Positions 36,257 to 46,579 of a stretch of 64,000 bases of DNA are shown in pieces. The DNA comes from an uncultured Caulobacterales bacterium (GTDB lineage: Bacteria > Pseudomonadota > Alphaproteobacteria > Caulobacterales > Caulobacteraceae). The stretch's first letter is position 1. The number at the start of each line of letters is the position of its first letter. A program made the translations under genes and the position numbers. The stretch is from positions 46,082 through 110,081 of the forward strand of contig CAIUMD010000020.1 of assembly GCA_903900155.1 (NCBI GenBank), in the 5' to 3' direction. The notes under the pieces were generated by a model. It saw only the letters and a list, made by a program, of their open reading frames with translations. It was not told where the DNA came from and did not search any database.

Positions 36257-36620
36257 TCGGATTCGCGATGACGACGCGCTCGCCGTGCGTCAGGCCCAGC
36301 TCGTCATAGCTGAACCGCAACTCGGCCCAGCCCGCCGGCCCCTTGCACGTCTCCAGCCGCCGCCTGGCGAAAGCGACCACCGCGTGGCCGGCCTTGCGGT
36401 CGACACGGAACACGAAGTCGGCCTTGGCCGTGCAACCCTTGGACGCCACGCGAAGGGTTAGGGCGTCGGCGGCCGTTTCCACGATCGCCACCGGCTCCAG
36501 TTCGGCCAAGGTCTCGTCCGGCGCTGCGGGCGGCAGGCGTGGTCGCGAGGTCGCGCAGCCGGACAGCACGACGGCCGCACCGGTGATCATAAAACCTCTG
36601 CGCGATTGAACGAAGTTCAT
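36240..36620 (-). CDS. small lipoprotein (126 aa), hypothetical
   Basis: MNFVQSRRGFMITGAAVVLSGCATS gives a signal ending in a lipobox (LSGC, Cys22) with a twin-arginine-like RR. The mature part is one small beta-rich domain (DALTLRVASKGCTAKADFVFRV...VVAFARRRLETCKG) with two Cys that could pair. Start at 36620 chosen because it gives the complete signal. Family not recognised; convergent with the thioesterase. Confidence 0.72.
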   Translation of the reverse strand: MNFVQSRRGFMITGAAVVLSGCATSRPRLPPAAPDETLAELEPVAIVETAADALTLRVASKGCTAKADFVFRVDRKAGHAVVAFARRRLETCKGPAGWAELRFSYDELGLTHGERVVIANPISPSA

Positions 36621-36699
36621 CGACCTCTGTACGAACTGTCCGAACTTGACCAAAGATCGCCCACCGCTGGCGACATAGCCAGCCTTTGGGGAGTTCATC

Positions 36700-37839
36700 G
36701 TGCGTCTTCGTAGCGTTTTGCTGGCCGCGTCCATGGCCAGCCTGGTGGCGGCCCCCGCCTTCGCCGCCGACTACAAGAAATTGGACGCCGAGATCGAACG
36801 CCTGGCGGCTGTCGGCAAGGTTCCGGGCGTGGCCGTCGCCGTCATCGAGAACGGCAAGGTCACTCACGTCGCGACCAAGGGCGTGCGCAACGCCAAGGGC
36901 GACCCGCTGACGCCGCAGACCGTGATGTACGCCGCCTCGATCACCAAGGCGACCTTCGCCTACTACGTCATGATGCTGGTCGACGAGGGCAAGCTGGACC
37001 TGGACAAGCCGATCTCGGCCTACCTCCCCAAACCGTTGCCTGAGTACAAGGCCTATGCGGACCTGGCCAATGACCCGCGCTGGCGGGAGATCACGCCGCG
37101 CATCCTGATGACCCACTCGGCGGGCTTCCCGAACTTCCGCTGGCTGAACCCGGACGAGAAGCTGGACATCAAATTCAAGCCCGGCAGCCGCTACGCCTAT
37201 GCCGGCGAGGGCATCAACCTGATGCAGTTCGTCATCGAGCAGGGCCTGGGTCTGAAGGTCGGCGAGGAGATGGATCGCCGTCTGTTCCAGCCCCTGGGCA
37301 TGACCCGCTCGGGCATGGTCTGGCGCGACGACTTCAAGACCGATCTGGCCGACGGCATGAAGGAAGACCGGACCTGGGAAGCGCACGACGATCGCTCCAG
37401 CGTCAAGGCGGCCGGCTCGCTGGACACCACGATCTCGGACATGGGCAAGCTGGCGGCGGCCATGGCCTCGGGCTGGGGCTTGTCGGCCAAGGCGCGAGCG
37501 GAGTTCACCAAGCTCAGCCTGCCGATCACCAGCGCCAGCGAGTTTCCAACCTTCACCGAGGCGACCAACCCCGACAACGCCAAGATCGGCCTGGGCGCGG
37601 GGATCGGCGTGGTGGTCTTCGACGGTCCGCAGGGCCACGCCTTCATGAAAGGCGGCCATAACGACATTACTGACAACATCCTGGTCTGCGTCGAGAAGGG
37701 CCGTCGCTGCGTGGTCATCCTGACCAATAGCGGCCTGGGCCAGCGGATCTTCCCGCCCCTGGCAAAGGCGGCGCTGGGCGAGACGGGCGCCCCCTGGAGC
37801 TGGGAATATACCCGCCTGCTGCCCGTGGAAGCGCCTTGA
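36700..37839 (+). CDS. beta-lactamase-fold serine hydrolase (class C/EstB type)
   Basis: A 379-residue exported enzyme with a signal peptide (residues 1-23, ending APAFAA). The catalytic S-x-x-K is SITK at 80-83, the Y-x-N equivalent is YAYAGEG near 166, and the C-terminal H-x-G-like GGHNDI (KGGHND) is present. Family members are esterases or D-aminopeptidases; antibiotic hydrolysis cannot be assumed. GTG start with GGGGAG 6 nt upstream. Confidence 0.88.
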   Translation: MRLRSVLLAASMASLVAAPAFAADYKKLDAEIERLAAVGKVPGVAVAVIENGKVTHVATKGVRNAKGDPLTPQTVMYAASITKATFAYYVMMLVDEGKLDLDKPISAYLPKPLPEYKAYADLANDPRWREITPRILMTHSAGFPNFRWLNPDEKLDIKFKPGSRYAYAGEGINLMQFVIEQGLGLKVGEEMDRRLFQPLGMTRSGMVWRDDFKTDLADGMKEDRTWEAHDDRSSVKAAGSLDTTISDMGKLAAAMASGWGLSAKARAEFTKLSLPITSASEFPTFTEATNPDNAKIGLGAGIGVVVFDGPQGHAFMKGGHNDITDNILVCVEKGRRCVVILTNSGLGQRIFPPLAKAALGETGAPWSWEYTRLLPVEAP

Positions 37840-37841
37840 AA

Positions 37842-37940
37842 GCTGTCATCCCGGCCAAGCGCCAAGCGCGCCGAGCCGGGACCGCCGGAAGCGCCGCGCC
37901 TGTTGCGTTCCAGGATCTTCGCCCGGATGACAAGATCTGA
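37842..37940. repeat. GTCATCCCGGCC repeat, expanded copy
   Basis: Begins AAAGCTGTCATCCCGGCC like the element ahead of 22101 and ends with CCCGGATGACAAGA. The two ends can pair (GTCATCC/GGATGAC) around about 65 nt of GC-rich sequence. It separates the convergent serine hydrolase and htpX genes and may terminate both. Confidence 0.55.
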
Positions 37941-38897
37941 TTAGCCCCAGGGGCCCGGATTGCGGCCGGAATTGCTCGGCGGAACCACCGAGGCCGCGAC
38001 CGGCGCTGGGCGTCGCGCGGCCGTCCCCCGCCCCACACCCAGGCGCATCAAGGCCTCGACGCGGTTCTGGGTCGACGGGTGGGTCGAGAACAGATTGTCC
38101 GCGCCCTTCCCGGCCAGCGGGTTGATGATGAACATGTGGGCCGTGGCCGGATTGCGCTCGGCGTCGTGATTGACGTAGCCGCCGCGGGCATAGGCCTCGA
38201 TCTTTTCCAGGGCGCGGGCCAGGGCGGCCGGGTCGCCGCCGATCTGGGCGCCGATGCGGTCGGCCTCGTACTCACGGGCGCGGCTGATGGCCATCTGCAC
38301 CAGCATGGCGGCGATCGGGGCCAGGATGGCCATGGCGACCGCGCCGATCATCCCGCCGATGCCGCCCCCGTTACCTTCCTCGTCGCGCGAGCCACCGAAA
38401 AAGAACGCGAAATTGGCAAGGGCCGAGATCGCGCCGGCGATGGTCGCCGTCACGGTCATGACCAGGGTGTCGCGGTTCTTCACGTGGGCCAGCTCGTGGG
38501 CCATCACGCCGCGGATCTCGTCGCGGGTCAGCAGTTGCAGCAGGCCCGTGGTGGCGGCGACGGCGGCATGGGCCGGGTCACGACCGGTGGCGAAGGCGTT
38601 GGGCTGGACGTTTTCGATGACCGTGACGCGCGGGCGCGGCAGGCCAGCTCTCGTGGCCATCTCCACGACGTCGATCACATAGTTGCGGATCAGGGGTTCG
38701 GGGTGGCTCTCGTCGACCTCCTGGGCGCCATAGGTCCGCAGCACGATCTTGTCGGCGTTCCAGTACGAGAAGGCGTTCAGGGCCAGGGCGAAGGCCAGGG
38801 CGATCAGCATACCGGTCGGCCCGCCGATCAGATAGCCCGCGCCCATGAACAGGGCCGTCAGGCCCGCCAGCAGCATGTAGGTCTTGAAGTGGTTCAT
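37941..38897 (-). CDS. htpX: membrane zinc metalloprotease HtpX
   Basis: A 318-residue inner-membrane M48 protease that degrades misfolded membrane proteins. N-terminal helices (1-44), zinc motif HELAH at 134-138, two further helices (about 145-215) and the third ligand in [14 protein letters not shown] are all present. The C-terminal [17 protein letters not shown] is typical. A zinc-ribbon gene lies just downstream of its start on the same strand, 11 nt away. Confidence 0.95.
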   Translation of the reverse strand: MNHFKTYMLLAGLTALFMGAGYLIGGPTGMLIALAFALALNAFSYWNADKIVLRTYGAQEVDESHPEPLIRNYVIDVVEMATRAGLPRPRVTVIENVQPNAFATGRDPAHAAVAATTGLLQLLTRDEIRGVMAHELAHVKNRDTLVMTVTATIAGAISALANFAFFFGGSRDEEGNGGGIGGMIGAVAMAILAPIAAMLVQMAISRAREYEADRIGAQIGGDPAALARALEKIEAYARGGYVNHDAERNPATAHMFIINPLAGKGADNLFSTHPSTQNRVEALMRLGVGRGTAARRPAPVAASVVPPSNSGRNPGPWG

Positions 38898-38908
38898 CGT
38901 GTTTGTCG

Positions 38909-39211
38909 TCAGTCGAAGATGTCGAAAAGGTCTAAACGCTTCTTTTTAGGATAGCCGTACGAGCCGCTGCGACGGCGGTCGTCGTCATCGGGGTCGTAGC
39001 GCTTTTGGTCGGCATAGTGGTCCGGGCGCTTGTAGGGCCTGGGCTCGGCATAGGCCGCCTGCACCTCCTCGCGCTCGATCACCATCAGTTTCTCCAACTC
39101 GCCACGGTCCAGCCAGACGCCACGGCAGCGCGGGCACATGTCGAATTCGACGCCGGCGCGCTGCACGGCCTGCATGGAGCCGTCGCAGTTGGGGCACGTC
39201 AGAAGGGGCAT
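38909..39211 (-). CDS. TFIIB-type zinc-ribbon protein
   Basis: A 100-residue protein with CPNC (near residue 6) and [17 protein letters not shown] (near 28), the zf-TFIIB family pattern. A basic, disordered C-terminus ends [19 protein letters not shown] lies 7 nt before the ATG. It sits 11 nt upstream of htpX on the same strand, so the two are probably co-transcribed. Molecular role unknown. Confidence 0.85.
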   Translation of the reverse strand: MPLLTCPNCDGSMQAVQRAGVEFDMCPRCRGVWLDRGELEKLMVIEREEVQAAYAEPRPYKRPDHYADQKRYDPDDDDRRRSGSYGYPKKKRLDLFDIFD

Positions 39212-39512
39212 ATGAAAACCTCCGGTCCAAAAGATGGATCGGGTGTCCTCGTGTCGGAGGCGGCGCCTTGGGGAGGGGGGCTTAGGCGGCCGGACCCACT
39301 GACATCGAGAACACCCGATGCGGTCCGACATCACGAGCGCTTGCATCGCTCGCCAGAGGGGCCCGGTCCCGCCCTATTAAGCTGGGATCCCCAGGCGCCC
39401 CTTTCAAGGCCCCTCGCCCCTTAAGGGCCCGCCGCCTTCCTGCCACATTCGCGCTAGCTTAAGTGGAGCGATCGAATAAGGTCCTCACACAATTCCGATC
39501 TGGGGGCCGTTC
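39212..39512. other. divergent intergenic region
   Basis: Promoters for the zinc-ribbon/htpX unit and for the TM2 gene must lie here. GGGGCCCGG and AAGGGGCG-type G/C patches could pair, but I see no convincing gene, repeat or terminator. Confidence 0.35.
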
Positions 39513-39876
39513 ATGACCGAGACCATCGAAGTACCGAAGCACGCCGCCGGAAGACGGCGCCGCCCCGCGCGTCACTGACCAGAAGTTTTGCCTGGGTTGC
39601 GGCAAGACCCTGCACAAGACCGCCCCTCAGTGCCCGCATTGCGGCGCGCCGCAAGCCGACGTCGCACCGGCCAGCAACAAGAGCCGCGTCGTCGCCATCG
39701 TGCTGGCCCTGCTGCTGGGCGGCATCGGCGCGCACAAGTTCTACCTGGGCCGCATTGGCATGGGCATCCTGTATCTGGTGTTCGTCTGGACCTTCATCCC
39801 CGCGATCGTCGCCTTCGTCGAGGCGATCATCTACATCACGATGAGCGACCAGGCGTTCGCCAAGAAGTACGGCTGA
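39513..39876 (+). pseudogene. TM2 domain protein, frameshifted near its N-terminus
   Basis: The ATG at 39513 opens MTETIEVPKHAA and then runs into a stop at 39576. Removing one G of the GG at 39549-39550 restores a single frame: HAAEDGAAPRVTDQKFCLGC, a zinc ribbon (CLGC...CPHC), and a TM2 domain (VVAIVLALLLGGIGAHKFYLGR...VFVWTFIPAIVAFVEAI) to a TGA at 39874. The downstream frame has no ATG, GTG or TTG before the zinc ribbon. Either a recent mutation or a sequencing error. Confidence 0.8.
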
Positions 39877-39900
39877 TCCGCCGGCTTCAGCGTCAGATAC

Positions 39901-39932
39901 AAAAAAGGCCCCGGATCGCTCCGGGGCCTTTT
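39901..39932. terminator. bidirectional terminator between TM2 gene and rpsD
   Basis: Stem AAGGCCCCGG/CCGGGGCCTT with a loop ATCGCT, flanked by A6 on the left and TTTT on the right, so it can end transcription from both directions. Confidence 0.85.
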
Positions 39933-39953
39933 CCGTTGGTTCGGATCCGACGC

Positions 39954-40571
39954 TTACGAAGCGTAGAATTCGACGACCAGGTTCGGTTCCATCTTCACCG
40001 GATACGGAACTTCCGACAGTTCCGGAGCGCGGACGAAGGTGGCCGACAGGCTCTTGGCGTCGACCGAGACGTACTCGGCGAAGTCACGCTCGTTCGAGGC
40101 GACGGCTTCGAGGACCAGAGCCATGTTGCGCGACTTTTCGCGGACCTGGATCACGTCGCCGGCCTTGCAGCGGTACGACGGGATGTTCACGCGCTTGCCG
40201 TTCACGGTCACGTGGCCGTGGTTCACGAACTGGCGGGCGGCGAACACGGTCGGCACGAACTTGGCGCGATAGACGATGGCGTCCAGGCGCGACTCGAGCA
40301 GAGCGATCAGGTTCTCCGAGGTGTTGCCCTTGCGGCGAGCAGCTTCCTCGTAGGTGCGCGAGAATTGCTTCTCGGTCAGGTTACCGTAGTAGCCCTTCAG
40401 CTTTTGCTTGGCGCGCAGCTGCAGACCGAAGTCCGAAACCTTGCTCTTGCGGCGCTGGCCGTGCTGGCCGGGACCGTACGAGCGTTGGTTGACCGGGGAC
40501 TTCGGACGGCCCCACAGGTTTTCACCCATGCGGCGGTCGATCTTGTACTTGGCGCTATGGCGCTTCGACAT
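39954..40571 (-). CDS. rpsD: 30S ribosomal protein S4
   Basis: A 205-residue S4, one of the primary 16S rRNA-binding proteins. [42 protein letters not shown] is the alphaproteobacterial N-terminus; the S4 RNA-binding domain is [39 protein letters not shown]. Monocistronic, away from the main ribosomal operons, as expected in this group. Start fixed by homology at 40571. Confidence 0.97.
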   Translation of the reverse strand: MSKRHSAKYKIDRRMGENLWGRPKSPVNQRSYGPGQHGQRRKSKVSDFGLQLRAKQKLKGYYGNLTEKQFSRTYEEAARRKGNTSENLIALLESRLDAIVYRAKFVPTVFAARQFVNHGHVTVNGKRVNIPSYRCKAGDVIQVREKSRNMALVLEAVASNERDFAEYVSVDAKSLSATFVRAPELSEVPYPVKMEPNLVVEFYAS

Positions 40572-40743
40572 AGTCAGTCTTTCAAAACGATCCGGGCCGG
40601 CTCCTCGAAAGAGGTGCGATCGCAACGGCGGCTTCGGGTCAATCCGTCATAAGGTTCCGCACCGCGCGGCGAGTCGGCGGCGTGAAGGGGTGGCTTATGG
40701 GGGAGAGAGCCCAGGGAGTCAATGCGAGCGGGGACCCGCATAG

Positions 40744-40980
40744 CTACGCATCATCATTCCCAAAGAGGGGCGTTTCGCTGATTTTGCGTAGCTCCGTTTT
40801 CATTTCCACGGCCAATCCGACCAGCTCGCGCTGAAGCTTGGCCGTCCACTGATCGATCTCCTCGATCGACAAGACGGCCGGAAAGAGATGCGGTCCTCGA
40901 CGAGGAACAAGCGTTACGCCGTGAATTGTCGCTTCAATGAAAAACGTGTCGCTGCTTAGCGGGGAAATCAGCTCAGTCAT
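40744..40980 (-). CDS. hypothetical protein (78 aa), partner of antitoxin-like gene
   Basis: A 78-residue soluble protein beginning MTELISPLSSDTFFIEATIHG, with a predicted beta-rich N-terminal half (GVTLVPRRGPHLFP) and a C-terminal amphipathic helix (IDQWTAKLQRELVGLAVEMKTELRK). AGAGGA lies 8 nt before the ATG. It follows the antitoxin-like gene by 30 nt on the same strand. It does not look like a ParE/RelE toxin. Third-position G/C is low for this genome. Function unknown. Confidence 0.62.
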   Translation of the reverse strand: MTELISPLSSDTFFIEATIHGVTLVPRRGPHLFPAVLSIEEIDQWTAKLQRELVGLAVEMKTELRKISETPLFGNDDA

Positions 40981-41010
40981 GACTGGTCCTCTGCAATCGC
41001 ACTGCACGCG

Positions 41011-41175
41011 CTACTTTACCGGAGCAGGCAGCTCGCCCGGCGTTCCCCAAGTGTCGAGCCAGGCCGCGACCTCCTCGTGCGGCACCACTCGTCCAGCGGC
41101 GATGTCGGCCATGCCTTCGGCATCGGCCGCTTCGGCTTCCTCGTCAGTCTCGAAGATGAATGGTTCTGAAGCCAT
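41011..41175 (-). CDS. antitoxin-like small protein (54 aa)
   Basis: A 54-residue acidic protein: MASEPFIFETDEEAEAADAEG, then GRVVPHEEVAAWLDTWGTPG. G-x-V-V-P-H-E-E-V-x-x-W-L is the C-terminal segment of many ParD/RelB-like antitoxins that pair with ParE/RelE toxins. The start codon is preceded by an A+T-rich patch (TATTATACTGC) that looks like a -10 element. The gene 30 nt downstream is not a recognisable toxin. Confidence 0.6.
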   Translation of the reverse strand: MASEPFIFETDEEAEAADAEGMADIAAGRVVPHEEVAAWLDTWGTPGELPAPVK

Positions 41176-41224
41176 AGAAGCAGTATAATAGATAGCTATG
41201 CCGCTTCAACGGCCGCTTCCAAGA

Positions 41225-42072
41225 TCAGAGACGCTGCGCGTGATGCGCCACATGATCGCCGATGAAGGTCGTGATGAAGAAGTAGCTGTGGTCGTAGCCG
41301 TCCTGGCGACGCACCGTGACCTTGCGGCCGGCCTTGGCTGCGGCGGCTTCGATTAGATGCGGCTTCAGCTGGTTTTCCAGGAAGCTGTCGGCTAGGCCCT
41401 GGTCGATGAGGATCTCGTCGAAGCTCGCGCCCGCCCCGTCCTCGATCAGGGCGCAGGCGTCGTGGGCCCGCCAGGCGGCGTGGTCGGGGCCCAGATAGGC
41501 GGTCATCGCCTTATCGCCCCACGGGCAGTTCAGCGGCGAGACGATCGGCGAGAACGCGCTGACCGACTTGAAGAGCTCGGGATTGCCTAGCGCGATGGTC
41601 AGCGCCCCGTGCCCGCCCATCGAGTGGCCGAAGATTCCCCGCCGCGCAGGATCCAGCGGGAAGGCGCCGTCGACGACCTCCAGCAGGTCCTTGGTCACGT
41701 ACGAGTACATCTGGAAGTGCGGCGCCCACGGCGCCTGGGTCGCGTCGACATAGAACCCCGCACCCTGCCCCAGATCATAGGTCGGATCGTCCGCGACACC
41801 CTCGCCACGCGGCGAGGTGTCCGGCGCGACGATCGCGATCCCGTGCTTGGCGGCATAGGCGTAGACGCCCGACTTCACCGTGAAATTGTCCTCGGTGCAG
41901 GTCAGGCCCGACAGCCAAACGAGATAGGGGAAAGGCCCCTCCCCGCCATCCTTTGCTTGGGGCGGCGTCCACACCGTGAACTTCATCGGCGTGCCGGTGC
42001 TGGCGCTGTCGTGCTTGCAGTAGCGCAGCGCGCCGCCGTGGACGCGGTGAGAGGCCGTGGTTTCGACGGCCA

Positions 42073-42073
<1 letters not shown>
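41225..42073 (-). CDS. fghA: S-formylglutathione hydrolase
   Basis: A 282-residue esterase-D family enzyme that hydrolyses S-formylglutathione to formate and glutathione, the second step of formaldehyde detoxification. Nucleophile Ser151 in GHSMGG, N-terminal LVWLSGLTCTEDNF and C-terminal DGYDHSYFFI (catalytic His) are diagnostic. The GTG start overlaps the adhC stop by one base (TAGTG), so the genes are coupled. Confidence 0.95.
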
Positions 42074-43182
<1,109 letters not shown>

Positions 43183-43318
43183 AACGAGTCTCCTGGAGAG
43201 CGAACGCGCGCAATCTGCCGCCCCGGCCCCGCAAAGGCCAAGCCCATTTTTTCCCGGCTATCGTGACCCGTGTTCGGGGGCGCTTTAGGGTCCCGACCAC
43301 CTTCTCCGGAGACCGCCC

Positions 43319-44338
43319 ATGACCAAGCCGTTGAACGTCGCCCTGCTGGGCTATGGCATGGCGGGCAAGGTGTTTCACGCCCCGCTGATCGCGGCGACGC
43401 CGGGCCTGGCGCTGAAGACCGTGGTCACCTCGCGCGCCGACCAGGTCGCCGCCGACCATCCCGGCGCGAGCGTCGTCGCCGAGGTCACCACCGCCCTCGC
43501 CGATCCCGAGATCGACCTCGTGGTCGTCGCCACGCCCGACGCCTTCCACGCCGAACATGCCCGTCAGGCCCTGGCGGCCGGCAAGGCGGTGCTGATCGAC
43601 AAGCCGTTCGCCACCACCCTGGACGGCGCCCAGGCCCTGGCCGAGCAGGCCGCCCGCGCCGGCCTGCTGCTCAGCGTGTTCCACAACCGCCGCTGGGACA
43701 GCGACTTTCTCACCATCAAGCAGCTGATCGCCGACGGCGCCCTGGGCGAGGTCACGCACTTCGAGTCCCGCTACGACCGGTTCCGCCCCGTGGTCGTCGA
43801 CCAGTGGAAGGAAAGGGCCGGCGCCGGAACCTGGTACGGCCTGGGTCCGCACCTGGTCGATCAGGCCCTGCAACTGTTTGGCATGCCGCTGGGCGTCTAT
43901 GCCGACTTCGCGGTCCAGAAGGACAGCGGCGAGGCCGTCGACTACTGCCACGTGGTGCTGCGCTATCCGCGGCTGCGGGTGGTGCTGCACGCCTGCCAGC
44001 TGGCCCCGGCCAACGACCTGCGCTTCATCGTGCACGGCACGGGCGGCAGCTTCATCAAGCACGGCCTGGACCCGCAGGAAGCCGCCCTGGCCTCCGGTAC
44101 AAAGCCCGGCGGCGAAGGCTGGGGCGCCGATCCGCGTCCGGGCGCCCTGCTCCGCGTCGAAGGCGACAGCGCCTACGACAGCCTGCCCGGCGACTACCTG
44201 GCCTTCTACGCCGGCCTGCGCGACGCCCTGAACGGCGCGGGTCCCAACCCGTCGAACCCGGCCGACGCCCTGGCGACCATGACCGTCATGGACCTGGCCA
44301 TGCGCAGCGCGCAGGAGCGGCGGGAGCTGACGCTCTAA
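43319..44338 (+). CDS. Gfo/Idh/MocA family oxidoreductase
   Basis: A 339-residue NAD(P)-dependent sugar-type dehydrogenase. Rossmann segment VALLGYGMAGKVFHAPLIAA, VVVATPDAFHAEHARQAL, then the EKP-like DKPFA motif (usual Glu replaced by Asp) and a C-terminal alpha/beta domain with GLGPHLVDQALQLFG. It resembles the YdgJ/scyllo-inositol dehydrogenase branch. GGAG lies about 10 nt upstream. Ends overlapping the convergent DUF1254 gene. Confidence 0.88.
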   Translation: MTKPLNVALLGYGMAGKVFHAPLIAATPGLALKTVVTSRADQVAADHPGASVVAEVTTALADPEIDLVVVATPDAFHAEHARQALAAGKAVLIDKPFATTLDGAQALAEQAARAGLLLSVFHNRRWDSDFLTIKQLIADGALGEVTHFESRYDRFRPVVVDQWKERAGAGTWYGLGPHLVDQALQLFGMPLGVYADFAVQKDSGEAVDYCHVVLRYPRLRVVLHACQLAPANDLRFIVHGTGGSFIKHGLDPQEAALASGTKPGGEGWGADPRPGALLRVEGDSAYDSLPGDYLAFYAGLRDALNGAGPNPSNPADALATMTVMDLAMRSAQERRELTL

Positions 44339-45627
44339 GCCTTGGCCACCGCCGGGAAGCGGAAGGCGCCGCCGAGCAGCTCCGCCCTCGGCAGATAGGC
44401 CCGCAGATACAGGGCGAACGGCCCAGACTTCGGCGCGGGCAACCAGTTGGCGCTGCGATCGCCGCCGGGGTCGGTGCGGCCGATCCAGATGTCCAGCGAG
44501 CCGTCGGCGTTGCGCTTCAGGCCCGGTGTGCGGTCGCCGATCGTGTAGCGCTTGATCGGGTTGTCGGTGAAGAAGAACTGGCCGTCGGGCATGGCCTCAT
44601 ACATCGACAGCGACCAGAAGCCATCCAGCGGGATCTGGGCCGGCATACTCAGGCGGTAAAGGCCATCGCCCGTGAAATTGCCCGCCCCGTCGTCACCAGC
44701 GGCCTTCATGTACATGGCCTCGGCCACCGGCAGCGCGCCCAGGCCCTGCAAGGCGACGATGCCGCGATAGAGATAGTCCTGGCCGTAGTCGCCCAGGTTC
44801 GGACGCGGATACGACCAGCCGCCGACGAAGGTCTGCCGGCCCTTGGCGAAGATGGTGATCATCCGCGCCTGCTCGACGCCGGCCGCCGCGGCGGCCTCGT
44901 CATAGAGTCCCGCGCCCAGGAAGGCGGCGGTGCGGGCCAGGATCTTCAGGTCGGTCGGCGGCGGCGGGTCGATAGCCAGCAGGCTGCGCGCGGTCGCGAA
45001 ATAGTCGGCTGGCTTGGCGTCGCGATTGGCGTAGGCGGCGACGGGACCGCCGGCGGGCGCCTTCACGACGAAGCCGTCCTGGGCCTTGTGGGCGGCGTCC
45101 AGATCGGTCTCGCCATTGACCAGGGTGCGGACCAAGAGCCAGGCGTGCGGCGTGGCGATCCGCGTCGGGTTCGGCCCGCTGGAGGCCTGCCCCGGGCCGA
45201 CCAGGGTGAAGGTCCCGCCCTTGCCGCCGATCGTGCGCGCGCCCAGCACCACGTTGTTGTTGGTGAACATGTCCATGACGGCTGCCGAGTAGTAGCGCTC
45301 GCCCAGGGCCGGGATGGTCAGGGTCACCGGCCCCTTGGTCAGGTCCAGGAAGGCCGACGAGTACAGGGTGTCGTTATTGGGCGTCGTCACCCAGCGGGCG
45401 TTGTGGTCCGACAGGGTGCGGGTGTGCGAGATCTTGTTGATCGCCGCGCCGGGAGCCTTCAGCAGGCGCGCCCGCGTCGTGGCCATCTCGATCAGCGGCA
45501 GGGCGTAGAGAAACGCATCCCGCGCGGCGGAGGGGTCACCCTTTCTTTCTTGATCGGCCGCCTGCGCCAGAGACGGGACCAGACCTAGCGCGCCGGCCAT
45601 GGCCAGCCATTCCCGACGGTTCATCAC
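44335..45627 (-). CDS. DUF1254/DUF1214 domain protein, exported
   Basis: A 430-residue periplasmic protein with a signal (MMNRREWLAMAGALGLVPSLAQA, cut near 23). The DUF1254 part contains RDAFLYALPLIEMATTRARL and TPNNDTLYSSAFLDLTKGPV; the C-terminal DUF1214 part holds DGFWSLSMYEAMPDG and NPIKRYTIGDRTPGL. Family function is unclear. GGGGAGG lies 5-8 nt upstream. The leader contains an AACA-N2-TGTTT site like those of the MFS pair at 15 kb. Confidence 0.85.
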   Translation of the reverse strand: MMNRREWLAMAGALGLVPSLAQAADQERKGDPSAARDAFLYALPLIEMATTRARLLKAPGAAINKISHTRTLSDHNARWVTTPNNDTLYSSAFLDLTKGPVTLTIPALGERYYSAAVMDMFTNNNVVLGARTIGGKGGTFTLVGPGQASSGPNPTRIATPHAWLLVRTLVNGETDLDAAHKAQDGFVVKAPAGGPVAAYANRDAKPADYFATARSLLAIDPPPPTDLKILARTAAFLGAGLYDEAAAAAGVEQARMITIFAKGRQTFVGGWSYPRPNLGDYGQDYLYRGIVALQGLGALPVAEAMYMKAAGDDGAGNFTGDGLYRLSMPAQIPLDGFWSLSMYEAMPDGQFFFTDNPIKRYTIGDRTPGLKRNADGSLDIWIGRTDPGGDRSANWLPAPKSGPFALYLRAYLPRAELLGGAFRFPAVAKA

Positions 45628-45635
45628 GACCTCCC

Positions 45636-45652
45636 CAACATTTGTTTGAGAG
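45636..45652. promoter_or_regulatory. AACATTTGTTTGA site before the DUF1254 gene
   Basis: AACATTTGTTTGAGAGGAG on the plus strand repeats the AACA-N2-TGTTTGA core found at 15107 and 15584. Here it lies about 10 nt upstream of the minus-strand gene, overlapping its leader. Confidence 0.4.
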
Positions 45653-45695
45653 GAGTTGAACGCCAGAAGCGCCTCAATTCAAGAGGCGCCGCCGC

Positions 45696-46502
45696 TTAGA
45701 CCTCGTCGCCGTCCGCCGCCCTCTTGGCCAGCTTCGCCAGCACCCGCCCTCGCCCCTTGCTCAGCGCGGTGATCACGCCGCGGAAGGTGCGGACTTCCTG
45801 GTCGGTCAGGCGGGCGCGGGCCAGGGGGACGCGCAGGTTGCGGACCATCGACGGCTTCTTCTCTGGCGGATGATAGAAGCCGGCCTTGTCCAGCTCGCCT
45901 TCGAGATGCTCGTACAGACCCAGCATGGCGGCCTGGTCGGCGGGCTCCTCGACATTGTGCTCGAATTTCTTCCAGGGCCGGTCGTCCTGGGTCATCTTCC
46001 ATTCGTAGGCGTTGATCGACACCGCCTGGGCCAGGTTCAGCGAGCGGAAGCGCTCGTCGATCGGGATCGAGACGATGGCCTGGCACAGGGCGATGTCGTG
46101 GGTTTCCAGCCCCGCACGCTCGCCGCCGAACAGCAGGCCGACCTTGCGGCCCTGGGCGACTTCCTCGGCCAGGTGGCTGGCGCTTTCACGCGGGGTGTAG
46201 ACCGGCAGCCGCGTCTCGCGCGGGCGGGCCGTGGTGGCGTAGACCAGCTTCAGGTCGGCGATGGCCTCTTCCAGGGTGTCGAACACCTTGGCGTCGTCCA
46301 GCGGCCAGTGGGCGCCCGAGGCGCTGGCCCAGGCCCGCTCTTGCGGCCAGCCGTCGCGCGGCCGCACCAGGCGCAGCTCGTAGAGCCCGAAATTGGCCAT
46401 CACCCGGGCCACCGAGCCGATGTTCTCGGCCAGCTGGGGCTCGTTCAGGATCACGCAGGGGGGCCTGATTTCAGAAAGATTGGGCTTGAAGTCTTCGGTC
46501 AT
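45696..46502 (-). CDS. trmJ: TrmJ-type tRNA methyltransferase (SPOUT)
   Basis: A 267-residue SPOUT enzyme that 2'-O-methylates tRNA position 32. The knot motifs are CVILNEPQLAENIGSVARVMANFG, GLLFGGERAGL and IPIDERFRSLNLAQAVSI. The extra C-terminal helical domain distinguishes TrmJ from TrmL. Start at 46502 (MTEDFKPN) is preferred over an upstream extension without coding character. Diverges from a lipoprotein gene. Confidence 0.9.
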   Translation of the reverse strand: MTEDFKPNLSEIRPPCVILNEPQLAENIGSVARVMANFGLYELRLVRPRDGWPQERAWASASGAHWPLDDAKVFDTLEEAIADLKLVYATTARPRETRLPVYTPRESASHLAEEVAQGRKVGLLFGGERAGLETHDIALCQAIVSIPIDERFRSLNLAQAVSINAYEWKMTQDDRPWKKFEHNVEEPADQAAMLGLYEHLEGELDKAGFYHPPEKKPSMVRNLRVPLARARLTDQEVRTFRGVITALSKGRGRVLAKLAKRAADGDEV

Positions 46503-46579
46503 CCGCACCCTTTGCCGCCGACTGCGCCCCGTATGCAAGAGGTTGGCAGCCGAAACCGCCATGGCCGCGTTTAGCCGGC

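Noticed and set aside
36700..37839. Antibiotic-resistance beta-lactamase
   Set aside because: SITK and the exported fold fit the wide esterase/D-aminopeptidase family; nothing singles out a resistance enzyme.
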